A stretch of DNA of 34,827 nucleotides from positions 1 to 34,827 of the forward strand of contig JAJYPN010000030.1 of assembly GCA_021795395.1 (NCBI GenBank). The letters run 5' to 3'. Of the stretch, positions 7,728-15,151 are shown in pieces. The notes under the pieces are model-generated. The model did no database searches. It was not told the DNA's origin and was given only the letters and a program-made list of their open reading frames with translations. The translations under genes and the position numbers were made by a program. The stretch comes from Pseudomonadota bacterium. Its GTDB lineage: Bacteria > Pseudomonadota > Gammaproteobacteria > Burkholderiales > Sulfuriferulaceae. Position 1 is the first letter of the stretch. Each line of letters begins with the position of its first letter.

Positions 7728-7964
7728 ATGAACGCCTTATTTCAGCCATTTTGTTGGATACTCGATAAATATCTTGTCAGTCCTTCGATGATAGGCCTTG
7801 TCGTCGCCATTACGCTCGCCGTCGGCATCATTGCCTGGCTGACCGATCTGGGTGGACGAGGTTTTCCGGTAATGACCTTTATGGTCATCGCCATCGGCGC
7901 CGGGATATTGCTCGGTATTCCCGTCATCATGCAAGGTATGGGCATGTCATTGCCCTGCACTTGA
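7728..7964 (+). CDS. trbC: TrbC-like (VirB2-type) pilin candidate, short
   Basis: A 78-residue protein with two membrane helices (about 18-40 and 46-70) joined by a short polar turn with TDLGGRG. Size, hydrophobicity and position between trbB and trbD match the VirB2/TrbC pilin. It lacks the long N-terminal leader of RP4 TrbC, and no signal-peptide cleavage site is evident, so it resembles the mature pilin region alone. It starts at ATG 7728 with AAGGA just upstream. Identification rests mainly on synteny, since VirB2 sequences diverge widely. Confidence 0.72.
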   Translation: MNALFQPFCWILDKYLVSPSMIGLVVAITLAVGIIAWLTDLGGRGFPVMTFMVIAIGAGILLGIPVIMQGMGMSLPCT

Positions 7965-7979
7965 ACGCGGCTGAAGAAA

Positions 7980-8300
7980 ATGCGCCTTAACGTACGCAAA
8001 ACGCCGGTCGCGACCCGATTGTCCGAAGTCAAAATGCTCGCCGGCGGCGAGTTCAAACTCGTCATGGCCAATGTGGCCTTTGCGTTTGTTGTCATCGCCT
8101 TATTGCATATCTGGCAATACGGCGCCATTGCCGTGCTGATTCATCTCACGCTGGTTCTGGCAGCGAAGTCGGACAAGCAGACGCGGGAAATTTATCTGGA
8201 ATATACCCGCCAGGGAGAACGTTACGTACCCTGGTCCGAACCTGCCTTGCAGAAACGGAATCTCAGGCCCGTGGGGTATGGCCGCAAGGAGGGGGTCTGA
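7980..8300 (+). CDS. trbD: TrbD, VirB3-type inner-membrane protein
   Basis: A 106-residue protein with one long or two short membrane segments at about residues 25-60 (LVMANVAFAFVVIALLHIW, then IAVLIHLTLVLAA) and a charged C-terminal tail that includes YLEYTRQGERYVPW, a motif usual in TrbD. VirB3 proteins bind the VirB4 ATPase at the inner membrane. Here trbE starts 2 bases after this stop, with a strong AGGAGG site lying within the 3' end of trbD. The order trbC-trbD-trbE is standard. Confidence 0.85.
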   Translation: MRLNVRKTPVATRLSEVKMLAGGEFKLVMANVAFAFVVIALLHIWQYGAIAVLIHLTLVLAAKSDKQTREIYLEYTRQGERYVPWSEPALQKRNLRPVGYGRKEGV

Positions 8301-8302
8301 TC

Positions 8303-10768
8303 GTGGCATCGGAAGACGTCCGCCCTTATTCCGAATTGGTGCCGTGGATGTGCATGTTCGGTGACGACGATATCGTCGTCAACAAGGACGGCAGTCTGAT
8401 TGCGTGTTTTGAGCTTATGGGTGTCGATATCGACGCCACGACTTCGGCTGAAGTAACTTATTGTTTACAGGCCTTTGACCATGCTTACGAAACATTCAAG
8501 GACGCACCGTCGATATTTTCCTGGATCGTGCACCGGAAAAAAGCCGTATGGTATCCGGAAACCGGTTTCCCGGATCCTTATTCAGAATTCATAGACGAAC
8601 AGCGAAAAGCGCAGTTCCTTTCCGGCAGAAATTATATCAATCGTCATTACCTGGCGATTACCTGGGAAGCGGAAACCGGTTTGTCGGGATTCGGCCAAAG
8701 AATTTCCCTGTACATCGAAAACGGCGATAACCCGGTTTTTGCCACGCTACGCGCAGCGACTTCGTTTATCCGCAGCAATGACGCATTCAAACATACGGCT
8801 CAGGAATTACAGGATAGAGCGGACAAGTTCCATGCCTTGATTGCCCGTTATACCGAGCGTTTGGCTGGTCTGGGAGTGCAACGCATGCGCGGCAACGCGC
8901 TGCGGGCGTTTTTACGGCGCTGCGTCAATCCTGCCTCCGAACAGGAAGGCGTGGTGGCGATGCCGTTTCTGGATACGCATTTGCCCGATGCCGAACTGAA
9001 AATAGAAAGAGAATTACTGGTCTTCGACGACCATACCTACGTTGCCGGAGTTTCCCTGAAAGAGCCGCCGACGCTGACATATCAGGGCATTTTCGACCAG
9101 TTGGTCACGATAGACGGCGAAATCGTATTCAGCCAGAATTTCCGTTTCGCCAGCAAAAAACAGGTCGCCAAATATTTGACCGGCATACGACAATACAACG
9201 ACTTGCTGAAATATTCGCCCTTGACATGGCTTTATCTCGCGTTTAACCGTCATGCAGATGCACGCGCCAATGAAGCGCGGCTGGAAGCGGCCGAATCTGC
9301 GCATACCGAAACTACCCGGGTGGAAATGAACGATGCCTATTACGGCTGGTACGCCGCACAGGTAATGGCGATTGGCAGCTCGGCCGACGAAGTCGAACGC
9401 ATCATCGAGGAAGTCGCGGGGATGATGGAAGTCAATAACCTGACCGCCATCCGGGAAAAAACCCATTTGCTGTCGGCTTTTGCCGGCGGCATACCGGGCA
9501 TGTCTGCCATGCAGAAACGCTGGTTCATGATGGAAATCATGTCGCTGTCCGATTTGACTCCGGTCAGAACAGTCGATCCCGGCCATAGGGAAAACGCCTA
9601 TCTGACCGAGCAGAGAAAAAAATATTCACCGGCATTGATCGTGATGAATACCGAATACAGGACGCCTTATTATCTGAATTTTCATGTCGGCGATTTAGGA
9701 CACGCCCTGATAGTCGGTCCCTCCCGCTCCGGCAAATCGTCGGGTATGAACATTATCATTGCGCAATTCAGAAAATATGCGCCTTCACGGGTCATTATCT
9801 TCGATAAGGACCGTTCCTGCCGTATCCCTACCCTATTAATGGGCGGCGACCACATAGAAGTCACAGGCACCCGGAGCATCAAGTGGAATCCGTTGAGCCT
9901 GCTCGGCGAAGATGGCGCGCTGGAATGGCTGGCAAGTTGGATAGAAGGCCTGGCGACTTATCGCGGCTATCGTTATACGTCCGACGACGTAAAAGATGTC
10001 TGGCGCAGCTTGCAAGGGTTGGCCGCCCAGGATGCCGCTCATTGGACGCTCGGGCACCTGCATTCCATACTCGCGCCCGGGCTGCAGGATGAACTTGATG
10101 CCTGGGTTGGTCAGGGACCGCTGGCGCATTATTTCGACAATCAGGAAGATACGTTTTCCATTACGAATTTTTGCTGTATGGAAATGGGCGAAATATTGCA
10201 AAAGGAACATGTCGCCCGCGCGTTTATGGATTATGCCTTTTTCAGGATTTATAAAAGCCTGCGGACAGGCAACACCGAAAATGGCGTCGTGCCCACGCTC
10301 ATCTATATCGAAGAGTGCTGGTTCATGCTGGAAAATCCGTACTTTGAACAGAAAATCCGCGACTGGACCAAAACTTTCGCCAAATTTGCCGCGCAACTGG
10401 TCATGGCGACCCAATCGCTGGAAGACCTTGCGGAATCGAAGGTATTCTCGAGTTTGCGCGACAATATCCAGACGCGTATCTATCTGCCCAATAGCAATGC
10501 GATGTCCGCGCAATTGTTACCCTTATACGCCGATCAGTTCGGCCTGCATGAAGACCAGATCGCCCAGATCGCGTCGGGCACGCAAAAGCGCGATTATTTC
10601 GTACAGCAACCCGGCGTCTTCCGAAAAACCGTCATGACGATCGATAAGGCGTCGCTGGCGATCGTTCGTTCCGATTTATTGGCGCAGTCCGTTTTTCAAC
10701 GGCATCTGGATTCGAATAAGGCGGACTGGAAGGAAAATTACAGGGAGGAAATGAACCGTGTTATTTAA
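8303..10768 (+). CDS. trbE: TrbE, VirB4-type secretion ATPase
   Basis: An 821-residue cytoplasmic ATPase of full family length. It starts at GTG 8303 with AGGAGGGGG upstream at 8287-8295. The N-terminal CagE/TrbE domain fills about residues 1-430. The C-terminal ATPase domain has Walker A GPSRSGKSS (472-480), VIIFDKDRSC, a Walker B region TLIYIEECWFML and a sensor-like QLVMATQSLEDL. All are intact, which argues against decay. VirB4 proteins drive pilin extraction and machine assembly. The 3' end overlaps trbJ by 11 bases. Confidence 0.96.
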   Translation: MASEDVRPYSELVPWMCMFGDDDIVVNKDGSLIACFELMGVDIDATTSAEVTYCLQAFDHAYETFKDAPSIFSWIVHRKKAVWYPETGFPDPYSEFIDEQRKAQFLSGRNYINRHYLAITWEAETGLSGFGQRISLYIENGDNPVFATLRAATSFIRSNDAFKHTAQELQDRADKFHALIARYTERLAGLGVQRMRGNALRAFLRRCVNPASEQEGVVAMPFLDTHLPDAELKIERELLVFDDHTYVAGVSLKEPPTLTYQGIFDQLVTIDGEIVFSQNFRFASKKQVAKYLTGIRQYNDLLKYSPLTWLYLAFNRHADARANEARLEAAESAHTETTRVEMNDAYYGWYAAQVMAIGSSADEVERIIEEVAGMMEVNNLTAIREKTHLLSAFAGGIPGMSAMQKRWFMMEIMSLSDLTPVRTVDPGHRENAYLTEQRKKYSPALIVMNTEYRTPYYLNFHVGDLGHALIVGPSRSGKSSGMNIIIAQFRKYAPSRVIIFDKDRSCRIPTLLMGGDHIEVTGTRSIKWNPLSLLGEDGALEWLASWIEGLATYRGYRYTSDDVKDVWRSLQGLAAQDAAHWTLGHLHSILAPGLQDELDAWVGQGPLAHYFDNQEDTFSITNFCCMEMGEILQKEHVARAFMDYAFFRIYKSLRTGNTENGVVPTLIYIEECWFMLENPYFEQKIRDWTKTFAKFAAQLVMATQSLEDLAESKVFSSLRDNIQTRIYLPNSNAMSAQLLPLYADQFGLHEDQIAQIASGTQKRDYFVQQPGVFRKTVMTIDKASLAIVRSDLLAQSVFQRHLDSNKADWKENYREEMNRVI

Positions 10769-11597
10769 CTATTTACTTAAATTATTGATCGGTGTTCTGG
10801 GCATGATCAGTATTGCTCATGCTGTACCGGGAGTCGGCAGCATAGCAGGCTCGGGCGGCGCAACCGAATTTACGCAACTCCTGAATTACGGCCAGCTGGT
10901 GTATAGCGGATCGCAGGAGGCGCAAATGGTCGCCAATCAAATCACCGCGCAGATCGATCGCGCCCAGCAATTGATCAATTCCTACAAAAACCTGCTCAAC
11001 GCGCCGGCCGACCTCATCGCTCAAACCATCGCACCATACCAGGCCATGATCGCGAGCTCCCAGCAATTGCTGAGTTCCGTCAACGGCGTCTACAGTTCCT
11101 ATAATCAGGCAGCGCATATGCTTCAGGATCGAATCGCCGAAGCCCGGGCTTTGGGCACCGATCCGCAACAGTATCTGACGCTGGAATCGCAACTGGCGGC
11201 GCAGAAAGGCGGTATTTATCAGGCCGCTTATCAGCGCGATACGCAAACGCTGCAGGATGTGGTGACCAAATCGCAGGCTCTGAAAAACATGACCGATAAA
11301 ATACCCAGCACGGGAACTGTAGAGGGGCTCGACAAACTCAATGCCCTGACGGCTATGGTAGCGGGCGAAACGATTGCTTTAAACAAACAGATGGCGGCGG
11401 TCAGCGCGCAGAGAAACCAGGAAAAGATGGATCAGGCCAACCAGGAGGTGAGCCAGATCCAGCAGAATTCGGCGCAGGCAAAGTATGCGCAGGAAATCAC
11501 CGACGCGCAGCAAAAGGCGTTCCAAGCCGCCCGGCAACCTTCCGGCTACAGTCAACAACAGATACGCGCAAATGCGTATAAATCGTTGGGGTTATGA
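10758..11597 (+). CDS. trbJ: TrbJ, VirB5-type periplasmic pilus-tip protein
   Basis: A 279-residue exported protein starting at GTG 10758, inside the end of trbE, with GGAGG about 10 bases upstream. The signal peptide is residues 1-22 (LLKLLIGVLGMISIAHA). The mature part opens with VPGVGSIAGSGGATEFTQLLN, typical of TrbJ, and is then mostly helical and glutamine/alanine-rich with coiled-coil character (about 50-130 and 190-260). VirB5/TrbJ proteins sit at the pilus tip or aid its assembly. The stop overlaps the next start as ATGA. Confidence 0.9.
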   Translation: MLFNYLLKLLIGVLGMISIAHAVPGVGSIAGSGGATEFTQLLNYGQLVYSGSQEAQMVANQITAQIDRAQQLINSYKNLLNAPADLIAQTIAPYQAMIASSQQLLSSVNGVYSSYNQAAHMLQDRIAEARALGTDPQQYLTLESQLAAQKGGIYQAAYQRDTQTLQDVVTKSQALKNMTDKIPSTGTVEGLDKLNALTAMVAGETIALNKQMAAVSAQRNQEKMDQANQEVSQIQQNSAQAKYAQEITDAQQKAFQAARQPSGYSQQQIRANAYKSLGL

Positions 11598-11875
11598 AAT
11601 TTTTTCTGGGGCTGGCATTTTTTCTGCTGCGCAGTGATCATGCCGGACGCCGCCAGATTATGCGCGAAGCGCTGATATACCGGCACCTGGAGCCTCGCGC
11701 AAGAATGGCATATAAGCCACCGGACATTATCAATAAAAGGAAAAGGAGACTGTTCACGCTCGCCATTTTTATGGTAGCTATCGACAGGCCGAACCTGATC
11801 GGTGGGTTTTTTTTGATCAATTTCCTTTTTTTGTGCCTGATGCTCGCCAAGCTGCTGATTTATTTATCCCGATAA
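11594..11875 (+). CDS. Small membrane protein in the trbK position
   Basis: A 93-residue protein with a hydrophobic N-terminus (FFLGLAFFLL), a basic middle (KRKRR) and hydrophobic segments toward the end (LFTLAIFMVAI and FFLINFLFLCLMLAKLL). It lies between trbJ and trbL, where trbK is found in Ti and RP4 clusters, and its start overlaps the trbJ stop as ATGA. It lacks the lipobox and small lipoprotein form of RP4 TrbK (the entry-exclusion protein), so I do not call it TrbK. Its function is unknown; coupling suggests that it acts with the complex. Confidence 0.65.
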   Translation: MKFFLGLAFFLLRSDHAGRRQIMREALIYRHLEPRARMAYKPPDIINKRKRRLFTLAIFMVAIDRPNLIGGFFLINFLFLCLMLAKLLIYLSR

Positions 11876-11887
11876 CACTAGGCTGCA

Positions 11888-13354
11888 ATGAAAAATACGC
11901 TTGCTGAATATCTGTTTTTGATGCTTTCGATAATGCTGGCTGTCGTTTACGCATCAGGCAGTTTTGCCGCGGATACGCCGTCAACAGTCTCGACTGCTGG
12001 AGGAGGCTGGGATACTACGGGAGGGACGCTGCCAAATTTTGCGGCTGGCCCGGTGCAAACCCCGTTCGGAGCACAAGTCAGCGCGGCTTTGAGCGCGATA
12101 CATACCGCCGGTGCAGCGATGGCGCCCACTTTGCTCCCTACCGGCGAAAAACTGCTTTTCATTTTTTATGCCATTACGTTTACCTGGTATGTCTACGAAG
12201 GCATGGCATCGCAGCAACTGGATGTGTTGTTCAAAAAATGGATCAGCCATACGATGATTGCGCTCATTGCGCTGGAAATGTTGTGGGGTTGGGGCGACCC
12301 CGGTAACAACGCCCCCGATAAAAGTACGCTGCTGTGGGGCTGGAGCGGTATCGGCATTACCAATTTTTTGATTGCTGGCATGAATTCACTCAGCGATCAA
12401 TTTGCCCCCGGCGGCGATCCGGCGAACAACATCATTAATGCGTATTATCCCGCCATCCAGGAGCTAATCAATATTGTATTCACCGGTACTGCCAAGTTGA
12501 ACCAGGATATGGCTGCATGTGGCATCAACCCGCTATGCAAAATGTCCACATTTTTCAACGAGATATCTACATACGCGGTGGCGGCAGGCTTTGCGCTGTT
12601 AGGCGCCGGACTGCTTGCGATCGCCATGATCTATGCCTTGTTTTACGCCAATCTGGGCGATTTCATCATTTATGTCGGTTTGGCGGTCGGCCCCATATTT
12701 GTCGCTACCCTGGTATTTCCTGCAGCGCAGGGCTTTTTTTCCAAATGGCTGGAGTTCATGATTTCGGGAGGTATGTACAAACTTATCGCGGTGGTGGTCG
12801 GCACGCTGTTAGGGAAGATATTGCTCGTAATTGGCACCAGCACTACCGCAATGGTCAATGACAGTGCAACGCTTTGGGTAAATGGAGACACATTCATCGG
12901 GTTTGTGCTTACGTGCTTCCTGCTCATATTCTGGAGTTTGTTCGCGTATTTCGTCACCAAGCAAATCCCCCATTTCGTCACCGCGCTGACCGGCGGCGTG
13001 AACATACATCTCAACGCCATGAGCAGCCTTGCTCCTTCGCCGCCGGGCAGTCTGCCGAAATTCGGGAATTCCAAAAAAGGGGACTCTTTCGAAACAGCCG
13101 AAATCAGGGCGGCAACGGCGATCCGTATGGCGGAAATCAAAGCAGCCAGCGCGGCCAGTACTGCCGCGACGAAAGCGGCGAGTAAGGCCAACTCAGACGC
13201 GACCAAAGCGGCCACTGCAGTCAACAAAGCCTCGATCAAAGCGGCTAACGATCTTGAAAAACTCAAACTCAAACAGAGCACGCCCAAACTTCAAAAACCC
13301 AGGGATTCAAAACCGCTTAACCCCCAGGATGATACATCTGCTTCGAATGAATGA
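11888..13354 (+). CDS. trbL: TrbL, VirB6-type polytopic membrane protein
   Basis: A 488-residue inner-membrane protein. A signal-like segment (10-28) is followed by a Gly/Thr-rich periplasmic stretch, then at least five membrane helices between about 75 and 370, and a hydrophilic C-terminal tail. VirB6/TrbL forms the channel base in the inner membrane. The tail (about 400-460) is a run of short Ala/Lys/Ile repeats (IKAAS, TKAAS, TKAAT, IKAAN) predicted to be a long charged helix, followed by a Pro/Ser/Asp-rich end. It starts 12 bases after the small membrane gene. In complete clusters trbF, trbG and trbI come next, but here the run ends and olsB follows. Confidence 0.93.
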   Translation: MKNTLAEYLFLMLSIMLAVVYASGSFAADTPSTVSTAGGGWDTTGGTLPNFAAGPVQTPFGAQVSAALSAIHTAGAAMAPTLLPTGEKLLFIFYAITFTWYVYEGMASQQLDVLFKKWISHTMIALIALEMLWGWGDPGNNAPDKSTLLWGWSGIGITNFLIAGMNSLSDQFAPGGDPANNIINAYYPAIQELINIVFTGTAKLNQDMAACGINPLCKMSTFFNEISTYAVAAGFALLGAGLLAIAMIYALFYANLGDFIIYVGLAVGPIFVATLVFPAAQGFFSKWLEFMISGGMYKLIAVVVGTLLGKILLVIGTSTTAMVNDSATLWVNGDTFIGFVLTCFLLIFWSLFAYFVTKQIPHFVTALTGGVNIHLNAMSSLAPSPPGSLPKFGNSKKGDSFETAEIRAATAIRMAEIKAASAASTAATKAASKANSDATKAATAVNKASIKAANDLEKLKLKQSTPKLQKPRDSKPLNPQDDTSASNE

Positions 13355-13392
13355 ATTCATTGATCGGATTGCGGTAAATCATCCAGCGTAAA

Positions 13393-13409
13393 AGCCGGAA
13401 TGGCCGGCT
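13393..13409 (+). terminator. Weak hairpin after trbL
   Basis: AGCCGG and CCGGCT pair perfectly around a 5-base loop, 39 bases after the trbL stop. No U-run follows directly, though GTGTTTTGTC lies some 15 bases on. This may be a weak end to the trb transcript. Confidence 0.35.
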
Positions 13410-13461
13410 GAGCCAAGTTGGTTAGTGTTTTGTCGCATTGTGAGCATGCAATAAAAGAACT

Positions 13462-13480
13462 AATTGAATTGTCTTCAATT
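13462..13480. promoter_or_regulatory. Palindrome AATTGAA-N5-TTCAATT upstream of olsB
   Basis: Two perfect 7-base arms flank TTGTC about 75 bases before the olsB start. This is a possible operator for a dimeric regulator of olsBA. No known box is recognised, and the AT-rich content makes chance a real alternative. Confidence 0.3.
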
Positions 13481-13507
13481 TGTAACGCATTTTTCATAGG
13501 GACGTCA

Positions 13508-13547
13508 CCTGAATTGAGTATTGTAGTATTTAAATCATTAATTCAGG
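13508..13547 (+). promoter_or_regulatory. Leader hairpin that may mask the olsB ribosome-binding site
   Basis: CCTGAATT (13508-13515) pairs perfectly with AATTCAGG (13540-13547). The 3' arm runs into the AGGGGG Shine-Dalgarno of olsB, so the folded form would hide part of it. The loop is 24 bases and AT-rich, giving modest stability, as would suit a temperature- or ligand-sensitive switch. Confidence 0.35.
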
Positions 13548-13556
13548 GGGCGCATT

Positions 13557-14312
13557 ATGCTGGAACAACACGCACTCGCTCAACCTCGAGCACGCAATAC
13601 CTTATCTGTGTCGCTGGCGCATGATCAGACCGAAATACGCGAAGCGCAACGACTGCGTTACAAGGTATTTGCCGAAGAAATGGGCGCGCAATTGATTTCG
13701 CGAGCCAGCGGTATCGATCAGGACGAATTCGATGCAGTTTGCGACCATCTCATCGTACGCGATACCCATAGCGGCGAAGTCGTCGGTACCTACCGCATTT
13801 TGCCGCCCGAACGAGCCGCTCAAATTGGCGGTTATTATTCCGAACAGGAATTCGATTTTACGCGGCTGACTTACCTCAAGCCTGGCATGGTGGAGATTGG
13901 GCGGTCATGCGTGCATAGCGATTATCGAGGCGGCGCGGTAATTACTTTGCTCTGGTCGGGGCTGGCGGATTATTTACGTTTGCGCGATTACGACTATCTG
14001 ATCGGTTGTGCCAGCGTCAGTATGAGTGACGGTGGAAATATGGCTGCCAGTTTATACAGAAAATTGAAAAACGAGGTTTTGAGTCCCGTCGAATGGCGAG
14101 TGCTTCCGCGTACTGCGCTGCCGCTGGATCGTTTGCGCGATGACATGCCGGTATTGACCCCGCCATTGATCAAGGCGTATTTGCGCGTAGGCGCTTATAT
14201 CTGCGGCGAACCGGCTTGGGATGCCGAATTCAACTGCGCGGATTTCATGATGCTGCTATCAGTCAAGGAAATGAATCAGCATTATGCTCGACATTTTATG
14301 AACAAGGCTTAA
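13557..14312 (+). CDS. olsB: L-ornithine N(alpha)-acyltransferase (OlsB), GNAT fold
   Basis: A 251-residue cytosolic or membrane-associated GNAT enzyme that transfers a 3-hydroxy-acyl group from acyl carrier protein to ornithine, forming lyso-ornithine lipid. Family signatures are REAQRLRYKVFAEEMGA, DEFDAVCDHLIVRD, EVVGTYRILPP, GGYYSEQEFDF and VEIGRSCVHSDYRGG, then LIGCASVSM. The ATG has AGGGGG upstream. The gene lies 50 bases before a PlsC-type acyltransferase, giving the olsB-olsA pair for phosphorus-free membrane lipids. Some related N-acyltransferases act on other amino acids such as glycine or glutamine, so the exact head group is not certain. Confidence 0.86.
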   Translation: MLEQHALAQPRARNTLSVSLAHDQTEIREAQRLRYKVFAEEMGAQLISRASGIDQDEFDAVCDHLIVRDTHSGEVVGTYRILPPERAAQIGGYYSEQEFDFTRLTYLKPGMVEIGRSCVHSDYRGGAVITLLWSGLADYLRLRDYDYLIGCASVSMSDGGNMAASLYRKLKNEVLSPVEWRVLPRTALPLDRLRDDMPVLTPPLIKAYLRVGAYICGEPAWDAEFNCADFMMLLSVKEMNQHYARHFMNKA

Positions 14313-14362
14313 AATTTGATGGCTTATATGCGCACAACATATTGATCCGGTAAACTGGGGGG

Positions 14363-15151
14363 ATGAGTGATTCCAATTTTTTCTCCGCGTATGCGCTGCG
14401 GCCGATGCGACTGCTGTTTTTGATCGTTTTGATTGTCATAGGGCTATCGATCCTCGCATTCGTTTTTCCGTTTCTCAGGCAAAATCAGCGCCATGACACG
14501 GTATTGATCTGGACGCGAGCTTTATTGACAATACTGGGTATCAGGGTGCGAAGTACAGGATTTCCGCCGGACGGACCCGCATTATTGGTGGCAAATCATG
14601 TATCCTGGGCGGATCCGTTCTTATTGATGGCACGCCATCCCATGTGCTTTGTAGCCAAGGCGGAAATTCGCGACTGGCCGGTATTGGGCTGGCTGACCGC
14701 TCAGGCCGGCACGGTCTTCATTCGCCGCGACCGGTTGCGCGATCTGCTGAACGTATCGCAAGCCTTTATGGCGCAACTGGAAGCCGGTGCCGCAGTAGGC
14801 ATGTTCCCCGAATCGACGACGTCCGACGGGAAATCGTTGCTGCCATTCAAAACGGCATTGTTTCAGGTGGCAATCAATGCCCGCGCCGATTGTTATCCCA
14901 TCGCCATCCGCTACGATCATCCGGCTGCGGTGTGGATAGAGGATATGGGCTTGTTATCGGCTGTGTGGAGCGTCATGGCGTTAAAACGTGTTACAGCCCA
15001 TATACATTATTGCCCGGCCATCCGTTTTCACGGACATGACCGGCATACGCTCGCCCAGGTGAGCGCCACGGCTATCGCCAACGCGTTATGCCTTTCTGTT
15101 CCGCGCAATCAATCTGAAATATCTGCCGATCTTCCAGTCTTAATGCGCTAA
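14363..15151 (+). CDS. olsA: Lyso-ornithine lipid O-acyltransferase (OlsA/PlsC family)
   Basis: A 262-residue membrane acyltransferase with one N-terminal membrane helix (about 16-38). It has the catalytic HX4D motif as H79 to D84 in NHVSWAD, the block VFIRRDR, and a FPES motif (148-151) in place of the more usual FPEG. OlsA adds the second fatty acid to lyso-ornithine lipid; many family members also act on lysophosphatidic acid, so a PlsC role remains possible. The assignment leans on its place 50 bases after olsB. The start at 14363 has GGGG directly next to it; a start at 14405 is an alternative. The last 80 bases overlap the end of apaH on the other strand. Confidence 0.8.
   Translation: MSDSNFFSAYALRPMRLLFLIVLIVIGLSILAFVFPFLRQNQRHDTVLIWTRALLTILGIRVRSTGFPPDGPALLVANHVSWADPFLLMARHPMCFVAKAEIRDWPVLGWLTAQAGTVFIRRDRLRDLLNVSQAFMAQLEAGAAVGMFPESTTSDGKSLLPFKTALFQVAINARADCYPIAIRYDHPAAVWIEDMGLLSAVWSVMALKRVTAHIHYCPAIRFHGHDRHTLAQVSATAIANALCLSVPRNQSEISADLPVLMR

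Noticed and set aside
12670-13287. 205-codon minus-strand frame antisense to trbL
   Set aside because: Its long alanine/leucine run is the mirror of the TrbL repeat tail and not an independent protein.
3167-13354. Recent integrative conjugative element
   Set aside because: No integrase, relaxase, coupling protein, tRNA target or flanking direct repeat could be seen, and the core-complex genes are missing.
13418-13624. 68-codon plus-strand frame upstream of olsB
   Set aside because: It overlaps the olsB start in a different frame and has no Shine-Dalgarno; it could not be supported as a trbF remnant either.
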